From assembly GCA_900766135.1 (NCBI GenBank), contig CAAFUF010000016.1, positions 1-64,000 on the forward strand: a DNA stretch of 64,000 nt, in the 5' to 3' direction. The notes beneath the pieces were generated by a model. That model worked only from the letters and a program-made list of their open reading frames with translations. It did not search any database and had not been told where the DNA came from. Positions 17,931 through 26,803 of the stretch are shown one piece after another (positions within the stretch are counted from its first letter, which is position 1; every line of letters starts with the position of its first letter). This DNA is from Paenibacillaceae bacterium (GTDB taxonomy: Bacteria; Bacillota; Bacilli; Paenibacillales; Paenibacillaceae). Position numbers and translations under genes: made by a program.

Positions 17931-17970
17931 TTTTGAAAAACTTTACACCGCGTTAACAATGTCGTGATAT
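17931..17970 (+). promoter_or_regulatory. Pho box array and promoter of phoP
   Basis: TTTACA (17942-17947), 5 bp, TTAACA (17953-17958) match direct TT(A/C/T)ACA repeats with an 11-bp period, and a weaker TTTTGA at 17931 keeps the phase. TGATAT at 17965-17970 may be the -10 box. A GTGTAAA...TTTACAC inverted repeat (17919-17948) overlaps it. This points to autoregulation of phoP by phospho-PhoP. Confidence 0.65.
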
Positions 17971-18039
17971 GCTGGGCTTGTCATGAAATCGATATTGGTT
18001 CAGAGCATGAACTTGTACCGCAAACAAATGGGGGGTACT

Positions 18040-18765
18040 ATGACACAACGTCTATTGGTTATCGAAGATGAACCGACGTTATCCCGGCTTTTGTCTTACA
18101 ACCTGACGAGCGAAGGTTATGAAGTTGTCGTAGAGGATCACGGGCAGACCGGTTATGAAACCGCACTGCAGCAGGATTTTGATTTGATATTGCTCGATTT
18201 GATGCTGCCGGGCATGAACGGTTTCGAAATCATGTCGAAGCTGCGAAGCGAAGGCGTGATGACGCCGGTGATAATCCTGACCGCAAAAAATGCGGAGGAG
18301 GAAGTCGTGCAGGGCTTGAAATCCGGTGCCGACGATTATATTACGAAACCGTTTGGCGTGGCCGAGCTGCTGGCTCGCGTCGCCGCCGTTCTCCGCCGAT
18401 CGTCCGGCCAGGAGGAACGCGACAAGCCGGCCCAACAAGAGAATTCGCAGATCGCGCTGGGCGCCTTGACGATTTACCCGGAGAAATACGAAGTCACGCT
18501 GAACGGGGAAGGGATCACCCTGAGACCGAAGGAGTTTGAGGTGCTGTTGTATTTGGCCCGCAAGCCCGGCGTCGTGATGACCCGGGACGATCTCATGAAT
18601 GCCGTTTGGGGGTTCGATTATATTGGAGGGCAGCGGACGGTGGATGTACACGTCAGCTCGCTCCGTAAGAAGCTCGAGCTGGATCCGCAATCGGTGCATA
18701 TCGATTCCATTCGCGGCGTAGGTTATAAATTGGTCGTCAATAAGAAAAAAGCGTCCATCATGTAA
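18040..18765 (+). CDS. phoP: PhoP-type response regulator (OmpR family)
   Basis: This 241-residue regulator has a receiver domain (residues ~1-120) with the acidic pocket E9-D10, phospho-acceptor D53 in LLLDLMLPG, and the conserved threonine and lysine in ILTAKN and YITKPFG. The C-terminal winged-helix domain (about 145-235) has LRPKEFEVLLYLARKPG and RTVDVHVSSLRKKLE. The ATG at 18040 follows a GGGGGG run. The frame is open to 17983 without a better site. It binds TTTACA-type repeats in related bacteria, and such arrays are found here before phoP, pstB-phoU and pstS. Its terminator hairpin overlaps the stop codon. Confidence 0.92.
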   Translation: MTQRLLVIEDEPTLSRLLSYNLTSEGYEVVVEDHGQTGYETALQQDFDLILLDLMLPGMNGFEIMSKLRSEGVMTPVIILTAKNAEEEVVQGLKSGADDYITKPFGVAELLARVAAVLRRSSGQEERDKPAQQENSQIALGALTIYPEKYEVTLNGEGITLRPKEFEVLLYLARKPGVVMTRDDLMNAVWGFDYIGGQRTVDVHVSSLRKKLELDPQSVHIDSIRGVGYKLVVNKKKASIM

Positions 18766-18787
18766 ATTCATGATGGACGTTCTTTTT
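18750..18787 (+). terminator. terminator overlapping the phoP stop codon
   Basis: GCGTCCATCATG (18751-18762) pairs with CATGATGGACGT (18769-18780), followed by TCTTTTT. The TAA of phoP lies in the loop. Confidence 0.85.
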
Positions 18788-18886
18788 ACATAGGGCGAAA
18801 GTCCCGAAAATATGACCTTAACATTCTCCCTCTATGATTTTAGTAGATCAAACGTAACGTATACATATACGGGGGAGTGGTACAGG

Positions 18887-20128
18887 TTGGGAAATCAGGC
18901 CATCGCAGTGTTGGAACGTTCAGCGCATAAAGAGACAGAGAATTTGGCAGCGAACGGGGAAAGCGGGGATCTCCGGGGGACGGCGGTGATGAAGGACGGC
19001 AGTTTGGCTGGGAAGTTTGTGGCCTCGGAGTTCGCAGGAGCCGCTGAAGCCCAAGAAGCCGCAGCGGTGGAGGTTCGCTCCTATTGCCGCAAGGTCCCGG
19101 TGATCGGAGCGGAGGTTTCTTGCCGTCACGTGCTGGGGCAATTTCAAAGGCAACCGGAGCTCCCTTGCATCGTAGTTTGTGATGGTGATCACAAGCCGCT
19201 AGGGCTGCTGATGCGGGATCGTTTCTTTCGTCATCTGGCCGGACGGTTTGCCGCCGATCTGTTTTATGAAGTGTCGGCGTTTCGGTTTGCCCAGCAGAAG
19301 CCGCTGATCTGCGAGCTCGATACGCCTCCCGGAGACCTGTTGGATCATGCGCTCGGACGGGAAGGCGCCTCCTTCTACGACGGGTTGATCCTGACCGATC
19401 GAGGTCGATACTACGGGATCCTGACGGTTCAGGATTTGATGCAGATGTCACGGCAGCTGCAGCGGGAAGCGGATGAAGCCAGGCAAGCGGCGGTCCGCGA
19501 AAGCCGCGACCGGATCGTAGACATCGAGCGCTCGATTGCCGAGGTAGCGGAATCCGCGAAACGAAGCTTGCAGGAATCCGAGCGGATGAATGGATTGTCG
19601 GCGGAAGGGCGGCAAGAGCTGGAAGCCGTCAAGGCGTCGTTTGCCCGCGTGCTCGAAATGACCCGTTCCCAAGAGAGGCAAATGGTGGAGTTGCTGGAGC
19701 GGACCAAGCAAATCTCGTCGGTTGCCGATCATATCCGCAGTCTCGCGGATCAAAGCGGTATGTTGGCCATGAACGCCTCGATCGAAGCGGCGCATGCGGG
19801 GGAACATGGGCGGGGGTTTGCGGTCGTGGCCTCCGAGGTTCGCAAGCTGGCCTTGCAGACCAAGAGCTTCTCGGAAGAAATCGGCTCGACGCTGGGTGTC
19901 GTGAACCGTTTGATCCAGCAAACGGCGTCCGCCGCTTCCGCTACGGCAGAGGAGATGGCGGAGAGCCATGGACGGGTTGGCAATGCGGACGGGACGTTCC
20001 AAGCTTTGGTGGCATCCGCTCGAACGGTAGAAGAACGCGGTCAGGAAATGTTCCGCTCTTCGGAAACGGCAGCCGGCAGAACGAGAACCGTGCTTGGCGA
20101 ACTTCAACAGTTGGCGTCGCTTGCTTAA
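18887..20128 (+). CDS. soluble chemoreceptor-like signalling protein with CBS-like input domain
   Basis: This 413-residue cytosolic protein has no membrane helix. Residues ~75-215 resemble a CBS-type ligand pair (VIGAEVSCRHVL and a second half with RGRYYGILTVQDLM). A coiled-coil then leads to a short methyl-accepting signalling hairpin with the tip NASIEAAHAGEHGRGFAVVASEVRKLA. The ATG at 18812 lacks a ribosome binding site. The in-frame TTG at 18887 follows GGGGGAG by 9 nt and is preferred. It lies between phoP and the Pho-box-controlled pstB-phoU. Whether it meets CheA/CheW or acts in phosphate response is unknown. Confidence 0.75.
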   Translation: MGNQAIAVLERSAHKETENLAANGESGDLRGTAVMKDGSLAGKFVASEFAGAAEAQEAAAVEVRSYCRKVPVIGAEVSCRHVLGQFQRQPELPCIVVCDGDHKPLGLLMRDRFFRHLAGRFAADLFYEVSAFRFAQQKPLICELDTPPGDLLDHALGREGASFYDGLILTDRGRYYGILTVQDLMQMSRQLQREADEARQAAVRESRDRIVDIERSIAEVAESAKRSLQESERMNGLSAEGRQELEAVKASFARVLEMTRSQERQMVELLERTKQISSVADHIRSLADQSGMLAMNASIEAAHAGEHGRGFAVVASEVRKLALQTKSFSEEIGSTLGVVNRLIQQTASAASATAEEMAESHGRVGNADGTFQALVASARTVEERGQEMFRSSETAAGRTRTVLGELQQLASLA

Positions 20129-20131
20129 GAT

Positions 20132-20170
20132 TTTACACTGCGTTTACATTTAGGTACATGTTCTTTTACA
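20132..20170 (+). promoter_or_regulatory. four-repeat Pho box array upstream of pstB-phoU
   Basis: TTTACA occurs at 20132, 20143 and 20165, with the degenerate GTACAT at 20154. All are spaced exactly 11 bp (6-bp box plus 5-bp gap), the layout of PhoP binding sites. A GATAAAAT at 20178-20185 may be the -10 region. The leader to the pstB start is then about 170 nt. Confidence 0.75.
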
Positions 20171-20365
20171 TAAGTGCGATAAAATGAAACTGTTTTACAT
20201 GGGATAAATCATCATTCGTGCATACTAAATCAATAGCTGAAGCGCCGGCACGGGCTCGCTGGAAGGCGGGTACCGTGCTTCAAGTTTGCCCGGCATTTCC
20301 CCGGTCAACCAGGCATAAGTCCTGCAGCCGGAGGCAAAGATGTTTATTTGTGAAGGAGAACTGTG

Positions 20366-21121
20366 ATGGATAACATTATCCGGATTCAAAAGTTGAATTT
20401 GTACTATGACCGATTCCATGCGCTAAAGGACGTTTCTCTGGATATTCCGGAAAAAGCGATCACCGCCTTCATCGGGCCCTCCGGCTGCGGAAAGTCGACG
20501 CTTCTCCGCACGTTGAACCGGATGAACGACATGATTCCGGGGACGCGGATCGAAGGCTCCGTGCAAATCGCCGGTGCCGACATCTACGGTGACGACGTAC
20601 AGGTGGAAGCCCTGCGCAAACGGGTGGGGATGGTGTTTCAGCAGCCGAATCCTTTTCCGAAATCGATATATGACAATGTTGCCTACGGCCCTCGGCTGCA
20701 CGGCATCAAGAACAAAGCGGCCTTGGACGAAATCGTGGAACGGAGCCTTCGCCAGGCCGTGCTGTGGGACGAGGTCAAGGATTTCCTGAAGCGTTCGGCA
20801 CTCAGCTTGTCCGGCGGGCAGCAGCAACGCCTGTGCATCGCCCGGGCCATTGCCGTGCAGCCGGATATTCTGCTGATGGATGAAGCCACTTCAGCGCTGG
20901 ACCCGATCTCCACCCTCAAGATTGAGGAGCTGGTGCAGCAACTAAAAGATAGTTATACGATCGTCATGGTGACGCATAACATGCATCAGGCGGCGCGTAT
21001 CTCGGGCCGGACCGTCTTTTTCCTGAACGGGGAGATCGTGGAGGCGGACGATACGCAGAAGCTCTTCTCCACGCCGCAGGATCCACGCACTGAAGACTAC
21101 ATTTCCGGTCGTTTCGGATAA
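20366..21121 (+). CDS. pstB: phosphate ABC transporter ATP-binding protein (first copy)
   Basis: This ATPase of the high-affinity phosphate importer has 251 residues with Walker A GPSGCGKST, Q-loop FQQPNPFPKSIYDN, signature LSGGQQQRL, Walker B ILLMDEATSALDP and H-loop VTHNMHQA. The ATG at 20366 is 7 nt from AAGGAG; the GTG one codon earlier is less likely. It is followed by phoU 18 bp downstream, whereas the other pstB (30667) belongs to pstSCAB. This copy carries DEATS in place of the DEPAS seen in the second copy. Two PstB proteins presumably share one PstCA channel, or this one serves regulation together with PhoU. Confidence 0.95.
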   Translation: MDNIIRIQKLNLYYDRFHALKDVSLDIPEKAITAFIGPSGCGKSTLLRTLNRMNDMIPGTRIEGSVQIAGADIYGDDVQVEALRKRVGMVFQQPNPFPKSIYDNVAYGPRLHGIKNKAALDEIVERSLRQAVLWDEVKDFLKRSALSLSGGQQQRLCIARAIAVQPDILLMDEATSALDPISTLKIEELVQQLKDSYTIVMVTHNMHQAARISGRTVFFLNGEIVEADDTQKLFSTPQDPRTEDYISGRFG

Positions 21122-21139
21122 TAAGGAGGTTGCAGCAAG

Positions 21140-21799
21140 ATGATTCAAAGAAAGGAATTTGATCAGAACCTGGAGGATTTAAGACAGCTGCTGAGACAGA
21201 TGGGCGAGCATGTCGAGCACGCATTAACGGAGGCGATCAGCGCTTTGCAGGCTTTGGACTCGGCCAAAGCGAAGGAGATCGTCGAGCGCGACGCGGAGCT
21301 GAACCGGATGGAAGAGCAGGTCATGGAGATCGGCTCGCGCCTGATCGTGACTCAGCAACCGGTGGCTAAGGATCTGCGCCGGATCATCGTGGCGTTTAAA
21401 ATATCCAGCGATTTGGAGCGCATGGGAGATCTGGCCATCGATATCGCCAAGGTCACGACGCGGCTGGAAGGCCAGAAATTAATCAAACCTTTGATCGATA
21501 TTCCCAAAATGTCCGAGCTGGTCATTCTGATGCTGCGGGAATCGCTGCAATCGTATTTGGACGAAAATACCGATTTGGCCTATAAAATGGCCAAGGACGA
21601 CGACGAGGTCGATCACCTGTACAGCCAGATGATTCACGAGCTGTACGCGTTTATGATCGCGAATCCGGAATCCCTCCAGCAGGCCATGCTGTTGACGCTG
21701 GTGGGCCGGTATATCGAACGGATCGCCGACCACGCGACGAATATCGGCGAAAGCGCCGTCTATCTAGTGACAGGTCATCGTCCGGACCTGAATCAATAA
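21140..21799 (+). CDS. phoU: phosphate-specific transport regulator PhoU
   Basis: This 219-residue all-helical protein is made of two PhoU repeats. Each has the metal-binding helix pattern: DLERMGDLAIDIAK near residue 94 and YIERIADHATNIGESAVYL near 190. PhoU links the Pst transporter to the PhoR kinase and keeps the Pho response off when phosphate is plentiful. It sits directly behind the first pstB (18 bp) with AAGGAGG as its ribosome binding site and is closed by a strong terminator. Confidence 0.95.
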   Translation: MIQRKEFDQNLEDLRQLLRQMGEHVEHALTEAISALQALDSAKAKEIVERDAELNRMEEQVMEIGSRLIVTQQPVAKDLRRIIVAFKISSDLERMGDLAIDIAKVTTRLEGQKLIKPLIDIPKMSELVILMLRESLQSYLDENTDLAYKMAKDDDEVDHLYSQMIHELYAFMIANPESLQQAMLLTLVGRYIERIADHATNIGESAVYLVTGHRPDLNQ

Positions 21800-21820
21800 T
21801 TCTGCTGCCCCTGCATCCAA

Positions 21821-21865
21821 CCGGCCGCCGCTTGCGAAATTCCGCGAGCGGCGGCCGGTTTTTCT
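21821..21865 (+). terminator. strong Rho-independent terminator after phoU
   Basis: CCGGCCGCCGCT pairs with AGCGGCGGCCGG with a short inner stem, followed by TTTTTCTTTT. Confidence 0.92.
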
Positions 21866-21947
21866 TTTCCAATTCCGGCTTTGGTGTTATCGGGATGGCC
21901 CCTGTGTTATCATAAGAAAAGGTAGAAAACTGTGGACGAGGTGTCGT

Positions 21948-24605
21948 ATGGAAAAATTGATACTTATAGATGGAAACAGCATCATTTACCGGGCGTTTTT
22001 TGCCATGCCGCCGCTCACGAACTCCAGCGGTCTGCATACGAATGCCGTTTACGGTTTTACGAACATGCTGCTGCGTCTGATTCAGGAGGAACGCCCCACG
22101 CATATGATGGTTGCCTTTGATGCGGGCAAGGTCACGTTCCGCCATGAAGGGTACCAGGAGTATAAAGGCGGACGCGACAAAACGCCGCCCGAGCTGTCCG
22201 AGCAGTTTCCGCTGCTGCGCGAGCTGCTGGAGAGCTTTGGCATCGCTTGGTTTGAATTGGCGGGATACGAAGCGGACGACATTATCGGCACCTTAAGCAA
22301 ACGGGCGGAGGAAGCCGGTCAGGAAGTGCTCGTCGTTACCGGCGACAAGGATATGCTGCAGGTCGTCAGCGACCGGGTCAAAGTGGCGTTAACGCGCAAG
22401 GGCGTGAGCGAAGTCGAGCCTTACGATCCGCAGCAAATCGAGGAGAAATACGGGCTGAAGCCGCTGCAAATCATCGATTTGAAAGGGTTGATGGGCGATA
22501 CGTCCGACAATATTCCCGGTGTGCCGGGGATCGGGGAGAAGACAGCCCTGAAATTACTGCACCAGTTCGGGTCCGTTGAGGAAGTGCTGGCCCATACCGA
22601 CGAGTTGAAGGGTAAAATGAAGGAAAATCTGGTGAACCATGCGGACGACGCCCGCATGAGCAAACAGCTGGCCACCATTTTCCGCGAGGTTCCCGTCGAA
22701 CGCTCCTGGGAGGAAATGAAGTTTGACGGCATTCAGGAGGAATCCGCCGTCCCGATGCTGCGCAAGCTGGAGTTTAAGTCGCTGCTGGAGCGGATGTCCT
22801 TTGTCGGCGGCGGGAATGCGGCGGGTGAAGCAGCTCCCGCGGAGGTTGAAATCGAGGTTACTTCGGTAGACCGGGACAGCCTTTCCGAACTTACCGCCGA
22901 TTTGCCGAACATCGAAGGGATCATCGTGGAATCCTATGGGGAGAACCCGCATCAGGCCACGATGATGGGCATGGTGCTGTCCACCGCCGGCCGCCATTAT
23001 TTCCTGCCGTTCGACGTGCTGCAATCGGAAGCGGCCTCGGATGTGCGCGCATGGCTGGCCGACGAGCACGTGCCGAAGCGCGGTTACGATCTGCACCGGG
23101 CGGACTTGGTGCTGTTCTGGCAAGGCGTTGCGTTTGCCGGAGCCGAACATGACGTGCAACTGGCCGCCTATTTGCTTGATCCGACGGAGAGCGACCAGTC
23201 GATCAGCGGTCTGGCGGGGAAATACCAGTTGCCGTCGGTACCCGGCGACGATGAGGTGTACGGCAAGGGCGCCAAATTCAAGGTGCCGGAACCGGAGGTG
23301 TTAAGCCGCCATCTGGCCCGCAAGGCGGACGCTTTGCTGCGCATCCTGCCGCTGCAGCGGCAGGAGCTGGAGAAATATGAAATGAAGCGGTTGTTCTACG
23401 AGCTGGAAATGCCGTTGTCCCGGATTTTGGCCGATATGGAGAAGCAAGGCGTCGCCGTAAACAAGGAAGCCTTGAAAGAGCTTGGCGTGGAATTTGAAGC
23501 CCAGATCAACAAATTGGTCGCGCGAATTTATGAAATCGCGGGCCAGGAATTTAATATCAATTCCACGAAGCAGTTAGGGGAAATCCTGTTCGATAAGCTG
23601 GGACTGCCGGTGATCAAGAAGACCAAAACGGGCTACTCGACGGATGCGGAAGTGCTGGAGAAGCTGGCGCCTTACCATGAAATCGTGCAGTTTATTCTGG
23701 AATACCGCCAGCTGGCCAAGCTGCAATCGACCTATGTCGAGGGGCTGCTGAAGGAGATTTCGCCGAAAACGGGCAAGGTGCATACGTATTTCCGGCAAAC
23801 GATCGCCGCTACCGGACGCCTGAGCAGCCAGTTCCCGAACCTGCAGAACATCCCGATTCGCCTCGAGGAGGGCCGCAAAATCCGCAAGGTGTTTGTGCCG
23901 TCGGAGGATGGTTGGTTTATTCTGGCCGCGGATTACTCGCAAATCGAGCTCCGCGTGTTGGCTCACATTTCCGGGGATCCGGGATTGCAGGAAGCGTTCC
24001 TGCATGATATGGACATTCATACGAAGACGGCCATGGATGTGTTTGGCGTAGGGCCGGACCAGGTCGACGCCAATATGCGCCGCTCGGCCAAAGCGGTCAA
24101 TTTCGGGATCGTGTACGGGATCAGCGATTACGGCTTGTCCCAGAACCTGAACATCACGCGGAAGGAAGCGGCTCGGTTCATCGAGCAATACTTCAATGCA
24201 TTCCAGGGCGTTCGACGCTACATGGACGAAATCGTCAAGGAAGCGAAACGCGACGGTTACGTCAAAACGCTGCTGGAGCGCCGCCGCTATCTGCCGGAGA
24301 TCAACGCTTCGAACTTCAACTTGCGCTCCTTCGCCGAGCGTACCGCCATGAACACGCCGATTCAAGGGACTGCGGCGGATATCATCAAGCTGGCGATGGT
24401 GCGGATGGACGAGGAGCTGCACAAGCACGGGCTCAAGAGCCGCATGCTGCTCCAGGTGCATGACGAATTGGTATTCGAGGTGCCGCCGGAGGAGCTCGAG
24501 ATCATGAGCAAGCTGGTGCCGGAAACGATGGGGAAAGCGTTGGAGCTCACCGTGCCGCTGAAAGCCGAAGTGTCGAGCGGCTTGAATTGGTACGAAGCGA
24601 AGTAG
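21948..24605 (+). CDS. polA: DNA polymerase I
   Basis: This repair and lagging-strand polymerase has 885 residues. The 5'-nuclease domain occupies residues ~1-290 (LIDGNSIIYRAFFA, GYEADDIIGT, GLMGDTSDNIPGVPGIGEKTA). The central 3'-5' exonuclease-like domain lacks the DxE catalytic motif (the equivalent region reads GIIVESYG), so proofreading is likely absent, as in related Bacilli. The C-terminal polymerase domain has DYSQIELRVLAHIS, RRSAKAVNFGIVYG and QVHDELVFE. The ATG follows GAGGTGTCGT. It begins a same-strand run polA-mutM-coaE-lytic transglycosylase. Confidence 0.97.
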   Translation: MEKLILIDGNSIIYRAFFAMPPLTNSSGLHTNAVYGFTNMLLRLIQEERPTHMMVAFDAGKVTFRHEGYQEYKGGRDKTPPELSEQFPLLRELLESFGIAWFELAGYEADDIIGTLSKRAEEAGQEVLVVTGDKDMLQVVSDRVKVALTRKGVSEVEPYDPQQIEEKYGLKPLQIIDLKGLMGDTSDNIPGVPGIGEKTALKLLHQFGSVEEVLAHTDELKGKMKENLVNHADDARMSKQLATIFREVPVERSWEEMKFDGIQEESAVPMLRKLEFKSLLERMSFVGGGNAAGEAAPAEVEIEVTSVDRDSLSELTADLPNIEGIIVESYGENPHQATMMGMVLSTAGRHYFLPFDVLQSEAASDVRAWLADEHVPKRGYDLHRADLVLFWQGVAFAGAEHDVQLAAYLLDPTESDQSISGLAGKYQLPSVPGDDEVYGKGAKFKVPEPEVLSRHLARKADALLRILPLQRQELEKYEMKRLFYELEMPLSRILADMEKQGVAVNKEALKELGVEFEAQINKLVARIYEIAGQEFNINSTKQLGEILFDKLGLPVIKKTKTGYSTDAEVLEKLAPYHEIVQFILEYRQLAKLQSTYVEGLLKEISPKTGKVHTYFRQTIAATGRLSSQFPNLQNIPIRLEEGRKIRKVFVPSEDGWFILAADYSQIELRVLAHISGDPGLQEAFLHDMDIHTKTAMDVFGVGPDQVDANMRRSAKAVNFGIVYGISDYGLSQNLNITRKEAARFIEQYFNAFQGVRRYMDEIVKEAKRDGYVKTLLERRRYLPEINASNFNLRSFAERTAMNTPIQGTAADIIKLAMVRMDEELHKHGLKSRMLLQVHDELVFEVPPEELEIMSKLVPETMGKALELTVPLKAEVSSGLNWYEAK

Positions 24606-24656
24606 GCGAAAGGGGAATTCAGCTCCCGATAACATCTTAGAACGAGGTGAGAGGCT

Positions 24657-25514
24657 ATGCCGGAATTGCCGGAGGTCGAAACGGTCCGACGGACCTTGAC
24701 CCAACTGATCGTCGGGAAGACGATTCAAAACGTAGAGGTTTATTTGCCGCGGATCATCCAAAGGCCGGATGATATCAAACGGTTCGAAACCGAGCTCGCC
24801 GGTCACACCATCGTAGAGGTCGGCCGCCGCGGGAAATTTTTGCGCATCGTCATGGACGGGGTGGTGCTCGTCTCCCATTTGCGGATGGAAGGGCGTTATG
24901 GGGTGTACCGGACCGGCGAAGAGGTTGAGAAGCATACCCATGTGATCTTCCGGTTTACGGACGGGACGGAGCTCCGATACAAGGATGTGCGCCAGTTCGG
25001 GACCATGCATCTGTTTGCGTCCGGAGAGGAATTTAAGCAGAAGCCTTTGGTGAAACTGGGGTTGGAGCCGCTGGAGGCCTCGTTTACGAAAGCCGCCTTT
25101 CAAGAGGCGATTTCCCGGCGAACCACCAAGATCAAGCCGGCGCTGCTGAACCAGGAATACATCGTAGGCCTGGGGAATATCTATGTAGATGAAGCGCTGT
25201 TCCGGGCGGGAATCCATCCGGAGCATCCGGCGGACAAGCTGACCAAGCGGCAGCTGGAGCGGCTTCACGCCGCTATTGTAGATACGTTGACCGAAGCGGT
25301 GGAAGCTGGGGGCTCCTCTATCAAATCCTACGTTAACGGTCAAGGGGAGATGGGGATGTTCCAGCATTCCCTCCGCATGTATGGCCGACAAGGAGAGCCC
25401 TGCCTGAATTGCGGACAACCCGTGGTGAAGACGGTCGTAGGAGGGCGAGGAACGCATTTTTGCCCGAGTTGTCAGCCGCCTTACCGGACAAGCCGGAAGG
25501 CGCAGCAGCAATGA
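24657..25514 (+). CDS. mutM: formamidopyrimidine-DNA glycosylase
   Basis: This enzyme removes oxidised purines such as 8-oxoguanine and nicks the abasic site. The 285-residue protein starts MPELPEVETVRRTL, which carries the catalytic N-terminal proline and E2 after Met removal. It has the conserved lysine loop near residue 57 (GRRGKFL), the helix-two-turn-helix with NIYVDEALF, and a C-terminal zinc finger with CLNCG and CPSC. It lies 51 bp behind polA. The B. subtilis gene ytaF that usually follows is missing here; coaE comes next. Confidence 0.96.
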   Translation: MPELPEVETVRRTLTQLIVGKTIQNVEVYLPRIIQRPDDIKRFETELAGHTIVEVGRRGKFLRIVMDGVVLVSHLRMEGRYGVYRTGEEVEKHTHVIFRFTDGTELRYKDVRQFGTMHLFASGEEFKQKPLVKLGLEPLEASFTKAAFQEAISRRTTKIKPALLNQEYIVGLGNIYVDEALFRAGIHPEHPADKLTKRQLERLHAAIVDTLTEAVEAGGSSIKSYVNGQGEMGMFQHSLRMYGRQGEPCLNCGQPVVKTVVGGRGTHFCPSCQPPYRTSRKAQQQ

Positions 25515-25572
25515 AACGGAAGATGAGGCTAAGACCGTAGCTTCAAGTCAGAAACTGTGAGGTGGAGAGGGA

Positions 25573-26169
25573 ATGAACATCGGACTTACCGGAGGCATTG
25601 CGACCGGGAAAAGCACGGTTTCCCGCATGCTGGCCAGCCGCGGTGCCGCCGTGATCGATGCGGACGTGATCGCCAGGGAGATTATGGAGCCGGGCCATCC
25701 GGTGTTAGCCGCCGTCCGCGAACGTTTCGGCCAGGAAGTGCTTCACCCCGAGGGGACGCTCAATCGCAAGAAGCTCGGCGAAATCGTGTTCGCTCATCCG
25801 GAGGAGAGAAAGGCGCTGGAGGCGTTGACCCATCCCGCCATCCGCTTTGAAATGAAGCGGCGCCTGGACGAGCTGGAAGAAGCGGATCCGCAAAGACTGG
25901 TGGTAGCGGATATTCCGCTGCTGTACGAATCCGGCCTGGATCCGTTATATGAAGAAATTATGGTCGTGTACGTGCCCCGGGAGATTCAGTTGTCCCGATT
26001 GATCCTTAGGGACGGGTTATCCCGGGAAGCGGCCGTACAGCGGTTAAGCGCCCAGATGGATATCGAACTAAAGAAGGAGAGGGCGGATATTTTGATTGAT
26101 AACAGCGGTGGACTTGACGAGACAAAAAGGCAGATCGACGATTTTTGGCGGGATAAGGGACTGAGATGA
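25573..26169 (+). CDS. coaE: dephospho-CoA kinase
   Basis: This enzyme phosphorylates dephospho-CoA with ATP, the last step of coenzyme A synthesis. It has 198 residues with a P-loop GGIATGKSTVSRML near the N-terminus, the substrate region VIDADVIAREIMEPG, and the lid RLSAQMDIELKKERADILIDNSGG. The ATG follows GGTGGAGAGGGA. The stop overlaps the next gene's start by 4 nt (ATGA), so coaE and the lytic transglycosylase are coupled. Confidence 0.96.
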   Translation: MNIGLTGGIATGKSTVSRMLASRGAAVIDADVIAREIMEPGHPVLAAVRERFGQEVLHPEGTLNRKKLGEIVFAHPEERKALEALTHPAIRFEMKRRLDELEEADPQRLVVADIPLLYESGLDPLYEEIMVVYVPREIQLSRLILRDGLSREAAVQRLSAQMDIELKKERADILIDNSGGLDETKRQIDDFWRDKGLR

Positions 26170-26729
26170 GGTGGCTGCGCAAAAAAAGAGTCCTGCTCCT
26201 GCTGTTTATCGGTTTCACGGTCCTTATCTTTTTTAATTCCGCTTGGCTTTCGTTATTCTATCCGATTTATTATAAAGAAGAAATCCGGTTGCATGCCAAA
26301 AATAACGGATTAGATCCATTTATCGTCGCGGCGATCATCAAGGTCGAGACCAATTACAAGTCGGGGGCCGAGTCCCGAAAAGGGGCGCTGGGGATTATGC
26401 AGATCATGCCGGATACGGCAGAGTGGGTGATCACTAAAGCGAAGATGCCCGATACTACGCTGGAGGACATCCGCAACGAGACGGAGACGAACATTCGAAT
26501 CGGCACCTGGTACTTGAGATCGCTCTCCGATCAATTCGAAGGCAATCAAATCGCAATGATCGCCGCCTATAACGCCGGTCCAACGAATGTGAAGAACTGG
26601 ATGAAGAGCGGGCGCTGGGATGGACGGTTGGAGACGGCGCAGAATATCCCGTTTGGCGAAACCCGGCATTACGTACAGCGGGTATCCCATTATTACAAGC
26701 AATATCTGAAGATTTACGAGGAGTTTTAG
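26166..26729 (+). CDS. membrane-anchored lytic transglycosylase (Slt type)
   Basis: This is a 187-residue cell-wall enzyme. After a basic start (RWLRKKR) comes one N-terminal membrane anchor or signal (LLLLFIGFTVLIFFNSAWLSLF), then an SLT domain with the catalytic glutamate in IIKVETNYKSGAESRKGALGIMQIMPDTA and the family motifs NIRIGTWYL and AYNAGPTNVKNW. It cleaves peptidoglycan glycan strands non-hydrolytically. It overlaps coaE by ATGA. A close relative is the B. subtilis YjbJ-like group. Confidence 0.9.
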   Translation: MRWLRKKRVLLLLFIGFTVLIFFNSAWLSLFYPIYYKEEIRLHAKNNGLDPFIVAAIIKVETNYKSGAESRKGALGIMQIMPDTAEWVITKAKMPDTTLEDIRNETETNIRIGTWYLRSLSDQFEGNQIAMIAAYNAGPTNVKNWMKSGRWDGRLETAQNIPFGETRHYVQRVSHYYKQYLKIYEEF

Positions 26730-26749
26730 GCGGATTTGGCGAAAATACA

Positions 26750-26790
26750 AAAGAAAGCATTGACCGGCATCACGCCAGCCAATGCTTCCT
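26750..26790 (-). terminator. terminator of the SASP gene
   Basis: Read on the minus strand, AAGCATTGGCTGGC pairs with GCCGGTCAATGCTT, followed by TCTTTTG. It lies between the convergent lytic transglycosylase and SASP genes and may serve both. Confidence 0.75.
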
Positions 26791-26803
26791 TCAGTTGATC
26801 GGA

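Noticed and set aside
18784..18800. Pho box before the chemoreceptor-like gene
   Set aside because: Only one TTTACA is present, right behind the phoP terminator, without a second repeat at 11 bp.
23574..25511. 645-codon open frame on the minus strand
   Set aside because: It lies antisense to polA and mutM, which have full motif sets; the frame stays open only because of codon bias and has an Arg/His/Leu-rich composition with no domain.
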